Below, piece after piece: positions 8,144-16,811 of a stretch of DNA of 64,000 nt. The position numbers and the translations under genes are program-made. Location of the stretch: contig NZ_CP091881.1 in NCBI RefSeq assembly GCF_022163125.1, positions 124,001 through 188,000 of the forward strand. Direction: 5' to 3'. Below the pieces are notes generated by a model, which saw only the letters and a program-made list of their open reading frames with translations, was not told the origin of the DNA and did no database searches. This DNA is from Paenibacillus sp. HWE-109 (GTDB lineage Bacteria > Bacillota > Bacilli > Paenibacillales > NBRC-103111). The stretch's first letter is position 1. Every line of letters starts with the position of its first letter.

Positions 8144-9832
8144 TTGACGAAGGAAACCAAAGATTCTCTTGTGAAAGGGACGCTCATTCTCACCGTGGCC
8201 GCGCTAGTAGCGCGGTTTCTCGGCGTTTTTCAGCGGATTCCGCTGGTGCACCTGCTGCATGAGGGGGGCATGGGCAGTTATTCCATTGCTTTCAATTTAT
8301 ACTCCATCCTGCTTGTTGTCGCTACAGCTGGTATTCCAAGCGCACTAAGTAAGATGGTGTCGGAGAAGTATGCCATTGGCAGGCCTGCGGAAGCAGAACG
8401 GATCTACCGCGCAGCCATTTGGTTTGCGATCGCAGCAGGTGTTCTGATGACGGTTGTGCTATATTTCTTTGCTCCTATTTATGCGGAACGAATTTCGCAT
8501 GGAGGTCCTGATGCTACACTAGCTACCCGCGCGATAGCGCCGGCGATGCTGTTCTTCCCGCTTATAGCTATCATGCGAGGATATTTCCAAGGCAGACAGA
8601 ACATGATGCCTAACGGGGTGTCCCAGGTTGTGGAACAAGTATTCAGGTTGGTTACATCCATTGGACTTGCATTCCTATTATTAAATATCAGTTTAGGCTG
8701 GGGAGTTGCGGGCGCTTCTTTCGGCGGTGTGATGGGTGGTATAGCAGCCCTTGCCGTCATGCTGTATTATGCGTGGAAAATGAAGCGCAGAGATGCGCAG
8801 TCGCTGAAAGGCGGCGCTACTCAAGCTGTGGTTAACCAAACGGCGGCAGCGGGGAGCATCGCCTCCCAACAAGCTCCGGCGAGATATCGGGATATTTACC
8901 GCAGCTTACTTAAGCTCTCGATTCCAATTGTTATTTTCTCGGTAACGGTGACACTGGTCTATGCCATTGACACATCGATTATTATCCCCCTCTTAGAGGG
9001 GACAATTGGCCGCAGCGAGGCGCTTGGCTTGGTTGGTATTATTGGTGGGCGGGCCCAGTCGTTGGCAGGTATCCCGATCATTTTGGCGATAGCCTTGAGT
9101 CAATCGGTTGTACCTATCATCTCAGCGGCGTATTCTCGCAAAGATTTGAAGCAAGTTGGCCACCAGACCACGAGGGTGCTGCAACTGTCCATTTTATCTG
9201 GATTGCCTGCTGTGCTAGTGATTGCAATTGCTGCTCGCCCACTGGACTTTTTCATGTTCGGACATGAGGATACGGCATATGGCATGAGTCATGGACCCTA
9301 CATGATCTCTCTGCTCACCTTGGGCGCAATGTTTCAAATTGTGATGCAAACTTCAGGCGCCGTCCTGATGGGGATGGGCCGAATGAAGCCGCTAATGCTT
9401 CATGTTGGCGCGGGTATTGCGGTTAAGCTTGCTGGAAGTTTCTTGCTTGCTCCATGGCTTGGTATCTATGGAATCATCATTTCGACAGGACTTTGCTTTA
9501 TAGCGATGTCTTGGCTCAACTTGCGAACTTTACGCAAGGAAGTCAAGTTTACGATTCTAGGTCGACGATTCATCGGCCTGTTCGTCACCATTCTGGTTAT
9601 GGTTATTCTTGGCTATGCGGCAGAATGGCTCACACATACCTATATTCAGCCAACAAGCTGGTACCGTCTGAACGAAGGGATTAATGCTATTCTCGTCTGT
9701 GGCTTCACTGCTGCTTTGTATCCCGTTTTGTTGATGGCAACTCGTGTTGTTACGAAGGACGACGTGAAGAACTTCCCTGCACCTGTTCAGAAGCTTATCT
9801 CTAAGGCTGGCAAGGTTTTGAAACGCTCCTAA
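8144..9832 (+). CDS. MOP-superfamily polysaccharide/lipid II flippase (MurJ/SpoVB/YtgP type)
   Basis: 562 residues with about 14 membrane helices, opening with KGTLILTVAALVARFLGVFQRIPL, the characteristic first helix of MATE-like fold oligosaccharide and lipid II flippases. Length agrees with Bacillus YtgP (about 544), which can act as a MurJ-type lipid II flippase; SpoVB is the sporulation paralogue, and the two cannot be separated by eye. A TTG start at 8144 follows AGAAGGAACGG. An insertion of Ala/Gln-rich residues (QTAAAGSIASQQAPA) sits in a cytoplasmic loop near residue 235. The end of the gene has a duplicated AAACGCTCCT at the stop. Its likely terminator is 280 bp downstream inside the convergent gene. 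Confidence 0.88.
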   Translation: MTKETKDSLVKGTLILTVAALVARFLGVFQRIPLVHLLHEGGMGSYSIAFNLYSILLVVATAGIPSALSKMVSEKYAIGRPAEAERIYRAAIWFAIAAGVLMTVVLYFFAPIYAERISHGGPDATLATRAIAPAMLFFPLIAIMRGYFQGRQNMMPNGVSQVVEQVFRLVTSIGLAFLLLNISLGWGVAGASFGGVMGGIAALAVMLYYAWKMKRRDAQSLKGGATQAVVNQTAAAGSIASQQAPARYRDIYRSLLKLSIPIVIFSVTVTLVYAIDTSIIIPLLEGTIGRSEALGLVGIIGGRAQSLAGIPIILAIALSQSVVPIISAAYSRKDLKQVGHQTTRVLQLSILSGLPAVLVIAIAARPLDFFMFGHEDTAYGMSHGPYMISLLTLGAMFQIVMQTSGAVLMGMGRMKPLMLHVGAGIAVKLAGSFLLAPWLGIYGIIISTGLCFIAMSWLNLRTLRKEVKFTILGRRFIGLFVTILVMVILGYAAEWLTHTYIQPTSWYRLNEGINAILVCGFTAALYPVLLMATRVVTKDDVKNFPAPVQKLISKAGKVLKRS

Positions 9833-9875
9833 ACGCTCCTAAACAATCTTAAGCGCACATAACTTTGTCTTACAA

Positions 9876-11141
9876 CTACAGCAGTTCCTTAGCACATATA
9901 GCCAGTTCCAATTTATTAAGTCCGTCAAATATTTCGTTCGTCATATCAAATGGTACCGGAACAGGAATCGCCGTCATATGGGATAGCGGCTTCGACACAT
10001 CCGTGAACCAGTCGCCAGGCTCTACTGGCGCCACGAGCCTATCTGGCCACGCTTGAGCAAGTGGCGGACTATACAGCGGTACGGCATTTGCTTTCCACGC
10101 TGAACCATCCAACCTCCTCTGATACTTCGTATCAGGGGAGGTTTTTGCTATGGGGGAGTAGTGCTTAGGCCAATAGTCGGCACGTGATCCTGTATGAGGT
10201 GTAGAGGAAGCGAACCTGACTACGCCTTGAAGGACTTCGGGCACACCGTAGATAATGGCGTATAAGCTTTTCCCAAACTCAATGCGCTCTGAGAGATGTG
10301 CAAAATGCTCCAGAATCAGACCAGCAAAATGCCAGGGATTTCCCGGTTCATTAGCTGACCGCAGCTTAAAAGGAAAGGCGACTTGGTTCAGTTGCAGAAA
10401 GGCTTGGCTTTTGAAAAGCAGCTGATCTAGTACCGTTTTCTGATAAAGCTCATTCTGAACGATTCGATGTTCGATGAAATTTTGCTCGTTAACTATGAGC
10501 GAAATGGTGAGAACGGCAGCATCATGGCTGCGCCAAAATTCCTCCCAAACCGGCAGCATCCATGAGGAAACTCCCAGCGCAGTGAGAAGATGGAACAAAG
10601 GCTTGTTTTTTTTTTTGCTTTCTTGATACAGAAGCAGTTGCGGGTAAGCATCATGGAAAATTAAGCTGTTGGCTCGTTCCAAGAAAGCAAACAAACTGTC
10701 AGCAAGCTTAGCAGGGAGCAAGCGCGGCAGCATATCCCCTTGCAAATCCGTCATGCACCAACCGCCATTGCGGGAAACCATGTGAGCAAGGAGTGCCCAG
10801 TGGAGCTCCGGATTCTCCGCATATATGTGCCAATAGGCTTCGGTTCGCGTCACATTATTTCTGTTTTTTTGTTCCGTAATCGTCCGTATCTGCTGGAGGA
10901 GCTGACTTTCTTCCTCGGCAGCCTGGCTGCTTACTACACCACCTTGTGTGAGTTCAAGCTGCTTCGTCCATTCAGAGTCCAGTCGCTGAACGGTGTCTTT
11001 GGATACCGGTACAGGCTGGAAAAGCGAAGTTTTTTCTTTCATGTGCTGCTCGATGAAGCCTCTAAGCTGAGAAGGAAATTGCCTTATTTTTGCCCAAAGT
11101 GCTGTATCCTTCCACTTCCTCTGTTTTGTCGTTCCTCCCAC
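9876..11141 (-). CDS. DUF2515-family protein (YppC-like)
   Basis: 421 residues, soluble, no signal peptide, rich in aromatic residues. The central part (TRTEAYWHIYAENPELHWALLAHMVSRN) matches the pattern I know from DUF2515/YppC proteins of Bacillales, a family without an assigned function. It is convergent with the flippase gene (43 bp between stops). Near its 3' end the coding sequence contains a perfect-looking hairpin plus T-run that would terminate plus-strand transcription. The family assignment is from memory of sequence character, not from a search. Confidence 0.75.
   Translation of the reverse strand: MGGTTKQRKWKDTALWAKIRQFPSQLRGFIEQHMKEKTSLFQPVPVSKDTVQRLDSEWTKQLELTQGGVVSSQAAEEESQLLQQIRTITEQKNRNNVTRTEAYWHIYAENPELHWALLAHMVSRNGGWCMTDLQGDMLPRLLPAKLADSLFAFLERANSLIFHDAYPQLLLYQESKKKNKPLFHLLTALGVSSWMLPVWEEFWRSHDAAVLTISLIVNEQNFIEHRIVQNELYQKTVLDQLLFKSQAFLQLNQVAFPFKLRSANEPGNPWHFAGLILEHFAHLSERIEFGKSLYAIIYGVPEVLQGVVRFASSTPHTGSRADYWPKHYSPIAKTSPDTKYQRRLDGSAWKANAVPLYSPPLAQAWPDRLVAPVEPGDWFTDVSKPLSHMTAIPVPVPFDMTNEIFDGLNKLELAICAKELL
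10111..10146 (+). terminator. plus-strand terminator embedded in the opposing DUF2515 gene
   Basis: AACCTCCTCTGATAC and GTATCAGGGGAGGTT form a 15-bp stem with one G-T pair and a 3-nt loop, followed on the plus strand by TTTTT. It lies 280 bp beyond the flippase stop and within codons for SPDTKYQRRL of the minus-strand gene. Confidence 0.7.
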
Positions 11142-11234
11142 TGTTTCACCTCCCGAATCTCTCTTTCAGCCCGTTGTCTCTCTATATGTTTCACCCAAGT
11201 TGCTGCTGCTATGTGCAGGTTTGCAAGAGATCGC

Positions 11235-11296
11235 TTGACACATTTGCTGTATTACGTGTATAGTACACTTCGAGGTGTATTAATCGAGTAATACAC
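11235..11296 (+). promoter_or_regulatory. promoter and operator of the GntR/ABC operon
   Basis: TTGACA (11235-11240) and TATAGT (11259-11264) are spaced by 18 bp. Two palindromes surround it: GTGTA-TAG-TACAC at 11256-11268 over the -10, and a perfect 8-bp inverted repeat GTGTATTA-n6-TAATACAC at 11275-11296 at the expected start of transcription. The second fits the autorepression sites of YtrA-type GntR regulators. Confidence 0.75.
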
Positions 11297-11335
11297 TATC
11301 GAAGAGAGACTGGGCGCAAGCAAGGAGATGGATAG

Positions 11336-11722
11336 ATGAACCTTTCATTTAACAACCGCGATCCGGTGTATCTGCAGGTGGTCAGATATTTCAAAGAAGA
11401 GATCGCAACAGGGAAGCTTGCTGCAGGCAAGGAAATTCCTTCGAGACGTGAATTGGCAGGGATGTTTCAGATCAACCCCAATACCGCGCAGAAAGCTTAC
11501 AAAGAGATGGAGGAACAAAAATTGATTACAACCGAAGGTAATTCTCCCAGCCGAATTACGACTGATGCACATATCTTGAACTCGATTCGCGAGGAGCTAA
11601 TCAGAGAGGCTGTGGAGGTCTTCGTGCAATCGATCCGTAAAATGGAGCTGCCAACCGATGAACTTTTGCGCTTTGTCAAAGAGAAGTACGAATCTGAGCG
11701 CACAGGGAGGGATACCGAGTGA
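11336..11722 (+). CDS. GntR-family (YtrA-type) transcriptional regulator
   Basis: 128 residues. An N-terminal winged helix (PVYLQVVRYFKEEI, PSRRELAGMFQINPNTAQKAY) is followed by a short helical tail instead of a ligand-binding domain, the layout of the YtrA subfamily. Such regulators repress an adjacent ABC transporter operon and are relieved in cell-envelope stress. Its stop codon overlaps the start of the ATPase gene by four bases (GTGA). The palindrome just upstream is its probable operator. Confidence 0.92.
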   Translation: MNLSFNNRDPVYLQVVRYFKEEIATGKLAAGKEIPSRRELAGMFQINPNTAQKAYKEMEEQKLITTEGNSPSRITTDAHILNSIREELIREAVEVFVQSIRKMELPTDELLRFVKEKYESERTGRDTE

Positions 11723-12408
11723 TTGAAGTAGATCGAATAGGAAAGACTTACGGACGTAAGAGAGTGCTTGATGAAGTTTCCTTCACGGCAGAGAAAGGGC
11801 AAATTACTTGCCTGATCGGGATTAACGGCGTCGGAAAATCGACGATTATGAAAGCTATTATGGGGCTGACACCGATTCAAAGCGGTCAAATGCGGATTGA
11901 CGGTAGGCCTGTGGACAAACATACCTACGAGAAGGTTGTTTTCATACCGGACACGTTAACGATGCCTCCCCAATTGAAAATTGAAGAAGCTATGCAATTT
12001 ATGCAGGATTTCTACACGACTTGGAATCAACAAAGGGCAGAGGAACTGCTAACGTTTTTCAAATTGAAAGCTGACGAGCGAATTGGCAGTTTGTCCAAAG
12101 GAAATTCAGCGAAAGCCAATTTGCTGCTCGGACTCTCGCTCGATGCGGATTATCTGCTCATGGACGAACCGTTTTCCGGTATCGATATGTTTAGCCGGGA
12201 ACTGATTGCCAGCGTTTTTACCAGTCATCTGATTGAGGATCGCGGTGTTCTGATCACGACACATGAAATCCATGATATCGAACATTTGATTGATCAGGTC
12301 GTTCTGCTCGATGAGGGCCGCGTCATGAAGCAGTTTGACACAGAGGATATGCGCTTGACAGAAGGTAAATCCGTTGTGGATGTCATGAGAGAGGTGTATA
12401 GTCGATGA
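11719..12408 (+). CDS. ABC transporter ATP-binding protein (YtrB-like)
   Basis: 229 residues. Walker A is GINGVGKST, the signature loop is a variant, LSKGNSAK, in place of LSGGQ, and Walker B is YLLMDEPFSGID, followed by the switch histidine in TTHEIHD. It starts with GTG at 11719 inside the stop of the regulator gene, and its own stop overlaps the permease start, so the three are translationally coupled. Probably energises export or envelope-stress transport together with the next gene. Confidence 0.93.
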   Translation: MIEVDRIGKTYGRKRVLDEVSFTAEKGQITCLIGINGVGKSTIMKAIMGLTPIQSGQMRIDGRPVDKHTYEKVVFIPDTLTMPPQLKIEEAMQFMQDFYTTWNQQRAEELLTFFKLKADERIGSLSKGNSAKANLLLGLSLDADYLLMDEPFSGIDMFSRELIASVFTSHLIEDRGVLITTHEIHDIEHLIDQVVLLDEGRVMKQFDTEDMRLTEGKSVVDVMREVYSR

Positions 12409-13238
12409 GCCGCTACAGGAAACTGCTGAACTGGGAAATCTTACGTTTCAGCAAAATTTATGGTGTTCTAGCGTTAATCACGCTGGTTGCCCAATTTGTC
12501 GGGATATGGTCGAATGCGAATTCCTATATGAACAATGCGCAAGAAATTATGCGGCTCCGATCCTTATCGGTGGCACAGTATGTGGCACAGTTTGGTCCTG
12601 CCAAAATGGTCGGCAACTTCCAATCCCTCTGGTTCGAAGGCTCAATTGCGGTGTCCGCCGTTACCCTTCTGCTGTATATCTTTTGGATATGGTACAAAGA
12701 GTGGCTTGGCAAAAATACGTTTGCGTATAGGCTGCTTATGCTCCCTACATCCAGAATGAATGTCTATTTGGCTAAATTGAGTGCCTTGATCTTATTCGTC
12801 TGGGGAATCGTTGCCCTGCAATTTATCCTGCTTCCGATGGAGCTTGCGCTGTTCAATCGCATGATTCCACTGGACTTGAGACAAGTCACATCGGTCGTTG
12901 ATGTTATTAGAAATAATACGTTGTTGCATATGGTACTACCAACTTATTTCACGGAGTTTGTTCTGTACTACGGAGCTGGCTTGATGGGAGTTGCCGTGGT
13001 GTTTACGAGCATTTTGTTGGAACGCAGTTATCGCTGGAAAGGAATCGCGGCGGGTATTATTTACTCTGGAGCAACTGCTGTATTAATTTTATTGCCGTTT
13101 CTGCTTCCAAACAATTGGGTTGATGAACACTTGTATCCAAGCGAAGTTCTGCTGTTTCAAACCATTGTGGGTATCGGCATCACAATTCTTTCGTTATGGT
13201 TTAGTTCCTATTTATTACGCAAAAAAGTTACGGTTTAA
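12405..13238 (+). CDS. ABC transporter permease
   Basis: 277 residues with six hydrophobic segments (for example YGVLALITLVAQFVGIW, AVSAVTLLLYIFWIWY, AVLILLPFLL). It overlaps the ATPase gene by ATGA. Layout and context match the membrane subunit of a YtrA-controlled transporter; the substrate is unknown. Confidence 0.85.
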   Translation: MSRYRKLLNWEILRFSKIYGVLALITLVAQFVGIWSNANSYMNNAQEIMRLRSLSVAQYVAQFGPAKMVGNFQSLWFEGSIAVSAVTLLLYIFWIWYKEWLGKNTFAYRLLMLPTSRMNVYLAKLSALILFVWGIVALQFILLPMELALFNRMIPLDLRQVTSVVDVIRNNTLLHMVLPTYFTEFVLYYGAGLMGVAVVFTSILLERSYRWKGIAAGIIYSGATAVLILLPFLLPNNWVDEHLYPSEVLLFQTIVGIGITILSLWFSSYLLRKKVTV

Positions 13239-13250
13239 AGGAGGTACAGC

Positions 13251-14480
13251 ATGAAACGTTACTGGCTGCTTATTGTATTGATTGTTTTTTCTGTATGTTC
13301 TATGAGTTATTACTATGTGGCAGAAGCTCAATCGCCAAAGCCTGAGTATTATTTGAAAACGATCGCTGGTCAGGAAGAAAACGCGGCAAAAGTCGTTGTT
13401 CAAGGCAGTTATGAAGTTGAAGCGATTTCGGTTACAACGCAAGGTAGTTATTACCCCAGTGATCATCAAACGTATTGGAAACAGTTGGATTCCAGTGATT
13501 ATTTCTTGGATGACTTGGCTGGCCTGCGGGAGCAGCATCGTTCTTTCATGCGAGGGAAGCGGGATGTGAATGCCTTTTTTGAGGATGAAAAGGTCATTGG
13601 TTATGCTGGCTCAGAGTCACCGTTCGGCCTAGAGAAAGAGCAATCTGATATTCTGAATATTGCTCTATATGACAAAGGACAGAAAAAGCAAAGCGCGGAT
13701 TTCAAAGTACAAATCAAGAAAAACAAAGATGAGTTCATAAGCGTTTCAGACGTTCAAGTGAAAGAGCGGACGATGAAGGTGGTTGTGGCTTACCAACCTA
13801 AGTTCCACAGTGAAACGGAGTTTGCAAGTACAGAGTATCATCTGTATACCATCGATCTCGACAAGCGAAGCATTGTGGCGCATGAGCGAATTGAGACAGG
13901 TGCCAAGCAGGATGCGAAGCTTAGAACGATTGTTTACAATGTGTGGGGAACTCAGCCGCTGAGCGCGAAAGGATATATCATTTTTGATCAAACGACCTAT
14001 GCCTTGAAAGATGTCAAAGATCATAGGCCGGATACAAGCAATGACGAGCTGCTGAATCATGAGATATTTGCTTATGATATTTGGAAAGGTCAACTGACCA
14101 AAATTCAAAATGAGTCTATTCAGAAACTTTTGATGAAAAGCGGTGATGATTTAATCATCCGTCAGACGGGGGATAATGTGTACTTCAATCTGTTTTCAGA
14201 ATCAGGTCCCTCAGAAGTCCTTAGCTACAGCATCTCCGATAATAAAGTGAATAGTGATGTGGTCCTGGAACTCCAGTCCTTGCAAAGTGAGTGGGGACGG
14301 ACGGGGATATTCCAAATCGTCAATAACCGCTTGTATATGCTGATGTTCGGGAAGCAGAATCCTGCCATTGCGATTGTTGATTTGGCGACCAAGAAGACAA
14401 TTTACCAAGGTGTAATTGAGCGTAAGGATATGGTGAAAGTGGACAAACTAGCGTTTTCTGACATAACTGTGAAAGAATAA
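13251..14480 (+). CDS. secreted or membrane-anchored protein of the ABC operon
   Basis: 409 residues. An N-terminal hydrophobic segment (WLLIVLIVFSVCSMSYYYV) forms a signal peptide or single anchor; the rest is extracellular, hydrophilic and probably beta-rich, with recurring patterns such as YHLYTIDLDKRSIV, YDIWKGQL and IVDLATKKTIY that suggest a propeller-like repeat. No family recognised. AAAGGAGGTAC lies 5-7 bp upstream of ATG 13251, and it is the last gene before a terminator, so it probably works with the transporter, for instance as an external sensor or accessory subunit. Confidence 0.78.
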   Translation: MKRYWLLIVLIVFSVCSMSYYYVAEAQSPKPEYYLKTIAGQEENAAKVVVQGSYEVEAISVTTQGSYYPSDHQTYWKQLDSSDYFLDDLAGLREQHRSFMRGKRDVNAFFEDEKVIGYAGSESPFGLEKEQSDILNIALYDKGQKKQSADFKVQIKKNKDEFISVSDVQVKERTMKVVVAYQPKFHSETEFASTEYHLYTIDLDKRSIVAHERIETGAKQDAKLRTIVYNVWGTQPLSAKGYIIFDQTTYALKDVKDHRPDTSNDELLNHEIFAYDIWKGQLTKIQNESIQKLLMKSGDDLIIRQTGDNVYFNLFSESGPSEVLSYSISDNKVNSDVVLELQSLQSEWGRTGIFQIVNNRLYMLMFGKQNPAIAIVDLATKKTIYQGVIERKDMVKVDKLAFSDITVKE

Positions 14481-14486
14481 AGAAAG

Positions 14487-14535
14487 AAGAGGCTGCCTCA
14501 AAGGTTAAAAAACCTTGTGAGCGGCCTCTGTTTTG
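14487..14535 (+). terminator. Rho-independent terminator ending the ABC operon
   Basis: AGAGGCTGCCTCA-AAGG pairs with CCTT-GTGAGCGGCCTCT around an A-rich loop, followed by GTTTTGTTT. Confidence 0.8.
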
Positions 14536-14546
14536 TTTCGATAGCT

Positions 14547-14921
14547 TTATGCTTTCAACTGTTCTGGCTTGCTGTTGATATTCTGATAATAAGGCAAATC
14601 GCCTAGATTCATCATCTCAATATGTTTTTTGGTTTCTTGCGTCCCTAAGCGGTGAACTAGGAAATAAATATCCTTGAGTTGTTCATCGTAGGTGCGATTT
14701 TTCATGTCTTGATCTTTCTCAGGGAAAGCTTCATAAGGTGTACGTGCCCTGTTCATCAATTGTTTGTCTACAAGTTTGATATCCTGAAACTGTTCGTTCA
14801 ACTGAAGCAGTTCGGCTTCATCAGCACGAATTTCAAACTCATAGTTGCTGCGGAGGGCTGTTTGGCTGGCGGGAACGACTTCTTGCCTGCCAACGCTAAC
14901 CCAGTAGGTTGTTTTCGGCAT
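14547..14921 (-). CDS. conserved hypothetical protein
   Basis: About 124 residues starting MPKTTYWVSVG. The start ATG (14919-14921) has AAGGAG 9 bp upstream; a GTG 18 bp further up overlaps that site. Soluble, charged, with a helical stretch LLQLNEQFQDIKLVDKQL and a HIEMMNLGDLPYY tail. I do not recognise a family. It is separated from the RHH gene by about 70 bp on the same strand. Confidence 0.7.
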   Translation of the reverse strand: MPKTTYWVSVGRQEVVPASQTALRSNYEFEIRADEAELLQLNEQFQDIKLVDKQLMNRARTPYEAFPEKDQDMKNRTYDEQLKDIYFLVHRLGTQETKKHIEMMNLGDLPYYQNINSKPEQLKA

Positions 14922-14993
14922 GCTGCATCTCTCCTTCACCTTGATTTACTACTTATATACCCTGCTCGGGAATGGTAGAAACAACGGAGAGAT

Positions 14994-15188
14994 TCATTGC
15001 TCTTGGTCGGGATCTGAAACGGGTTGTGCCGGACCAGGTTTGGGCAAGCGTCCTGTTCGATGAAGAGCTTCGCGCAGGACATATTCGATATGGCTGTTCA
15101 CGCTGCGGAATTCATCCTCTGCCCAACGCTCCAAAGCCTCATAGAGCTTGGGATCGAGGCGGAGTGCGAAGTTTTTCTTAGGTGCCAT
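14994..15188 (-). CDS. ribbon-helix-helix (Arc-like) small protein
   Basis: 64 residues. KNFALRLDPKLYEALERWAEDEFRSVNSHIEYVLREAL has the beta-alpha-alpha pattern of Arc/MetJ or HicB-type DNA-binding proteins: an alternating strand FALRL, then two helices split by SVNS. It begins 11 bp after the stop of the SPFH gene on the same strand. It could be a regulator of that operon or an antitoxin, but no toxin gene accompanies it. Confidence 0.8.
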   Translation of the reverse strand: MAPKKNFALRLDPKLYEALERWAEDEFRSVNSHIEYVLREALHRTGRLPKPGPAQPVSDPDQEQ

Positions 15189-15199
15189 AAAGCATCCCG

Positions 15200-16039
15200 T
15201 TAATACAACGAACCGGTATTAATGACCGGGCTCGCTGAGCGGTCAGATACAATTGCAACGAGCAAATTGTTAATCATAGCCGCTTTTCTTTCTTCGTCCA
15301 AATGGAGGCCTTCTGCTTCCAAGCGAGCAATAGCCATTTGAACCATGCCGACGGCACCATCGACAATGGTTTGGCGAGCAGACAAGATAGCAGACGCCTG
15401 TTGGCGCTGAAGCATAGCGCTGGCAATCTCTGTGGAATAAGCCAGATGTGTTAAGCGGGATTCAATAACCTCAACACCGGCAACAGATAGGCGATGCTGT
15501 AATTCAAGGCTGAGCTCAGCGGCTACTTCATCGGCATTGCCTCTTAGGGAGTAGCCTTCGCCATCGAAGCGGTCGTAGGGATATTTGCTGGCAACATGAC
15601 GCAGTGCGGTTTCACTTTGAATTTCAACGAATTTCTCATAGCTGTCTACATCGAATAGAGCTTTGTATGTGTCGACGACTTTGAAAACAACGACAGCTGC
15701 AATTTCGATCGGATTTCCTTCAATATCATTTACTTTCAACTTGACGCTGTTAAAGTTACGCACGCGCAATGAAATCTTCTTGCGTGTAGAGAAGGGGATG
15801 ATCAGCCAAAGTCCGCTCTTGCGAATCGTCCCCTTGTAACTGCCGAAGAAATTGATGACTGAGGCTTCGTTAGGCTGTACGGCGGTAATATTTGAAACGA
15901 AAATAATGCCTATCACGATTAAAATAACGCCGAATGCAAAGTATTCTTGCGTAAGAAGCAGAACACCGACTCCAGCACCAACAACAAATAATAATAATCC
16001 TAGAAATCCATTGATAGACCAAGCGCTTGTTTCTTTCAT
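15200..16039 (-). CDS. SPFH-domain (stomatin/flotillin-like) membrane protein
   Basis: 279 residues. Two N-terminal membrane segments (GFLGLLLFVVGAGVGVLLL and FGVILIVIGIIFVS) are followed by a band-7/SPFH domain: VQPNEASVINFFG, SLRVRNFNSVKLKVND, GNPIEIAAVVVFKV and the helical AGVEVIESRLTHLAY region. SPFH proteins scaffold membrane microdomains or regulate membrane proteases. It forms a two-gene unit with the downstream RHH protein, an arrangement I have seen in Firmicutes but cannot explain functionally. Confidence 0.9.
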   Translation of the reverse strand: MKETSAWSINGFLGLLLFVVGAGVGVLLLTQEYFAFGVILIVIGIIFVSNITAVQPNEASVINFFGSYKGTIRKSGLWLIIPFSTRKKISLRVRNFNSVKLKVNDIEGNPIEIAAVVVFKVVDTYKALFDVDSYEKFVEIQSETALRHVASKYPYDRFDGEGYSLRGNADEVAAELSLELQHRLSVAGVEVIESRLTHLAYSTEIASAMLQRQQASAILSARQTIVDGAVGMVQMAIARLEAEGLHLDEERKAAMINNLLVAIVSDRSASPVINTGSLY

Positions 16040-16287
16040 CGGGCAACAACCTCTCTCAATTCACATATTGTTTTGATATTTAAATGATATCACTTATTCC
16101 TTTAAATGTAAATATAGCTAGCGCATAAATAAGCACTGCCATGTTGGCTTGATCAAGGGAAACTGGCTGAAAAAGGAAAGCTATTTTGGAACACATTTAT
16201 TAATAAAAGAGCTGAAGGTTTGAAAAAAATTCTAGATGAGGGGTACCGTCGAAAATTCTAGTATGATTAAGCAATCGGAATAATCAT

Positions 16288-16331
16288 AAACAAAGGCTAC
16301 CGGGTAAATTTGCTCGGGAGCCTTTGTTTAT
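16288..16331 (+). terminator. hairpin in the 16.0-16.8 kb gap
   Basis: AAACAAAGGCT and AGCCTTTGTTT are perfectly complementary, with an inner partial CCGG pairing. It is an isolated strong stem ending in T-rich DNA; no intact gene precedes it on either strand, so it probably belonged to a lost gene. Confidence 0.55.
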
Positions 16332-16619
16332 CTCTCGGGCAGAAGTTAGCTTCTTATGGAATAAATTGGCATGTCGTCGGTTTTACGTCATTTGGTTGGC
16401 GGGACCCCCGATGGCAAACAATTAAATACACCATGGGATCTAATTCGCAAAAGAATCAAAACATTTGGATATTAGCTACTCAGGAACTTTAGCTTGCTAG
16501 TCCGGTTTTATAGTACTAATCATTGGCGAGTCTATCGCGCTGATGGAAGAACGATAGTTGAGGAGCTGAAAACTTTTTCCATTTATTGGCGTACATACTG
16601 AGTACCCAATAATCATAAG

Positions 16620-16785
16620 GGGATGCCGCAGGCTTTAAGCGGATGATTGATAAAATTGTGAAACATACAAGCATGGCAAGGGAATGCCGACCATCGAGCG
16701 GGATACGTTCATCTTCATGACCTACTCTTCATCGTTGTTATATTTAATTCTGATGACATGATGAAGATGATGACAAGGAACTGAA
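16620..16785 (+). pseudogene. probable tyrosine-recombinase (integrase) remnant
   Basis: Short fragments in different frames resemble the C-terminal core of phage-type integrases: FKRMIDKIVKHTSM, then in another frame HLHDL followed by a stretch ending FNSDDMMK, like the HDLRHTHASLLFNSG region. Stops and frameshifts separate them. The surrounding 16.04-16.81 kb holds no intact gene. If correct, this marks a former mobile element next to the accessory gene cluster. Confidence 0.35.
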
Positions 16786-16811
16786 AGAAAGTAATGGAGG
16801 TGCAGCAAACG

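Noticed and set aside
11142..11234. Continuation of a plus-strand frame 10740-11291 opposite the DUF2515 gene
   Set aside because: Its translation is low-complexity Cys/Arg/Leu antisense of the DUF2515 gene and it runs into the GntR promoter.
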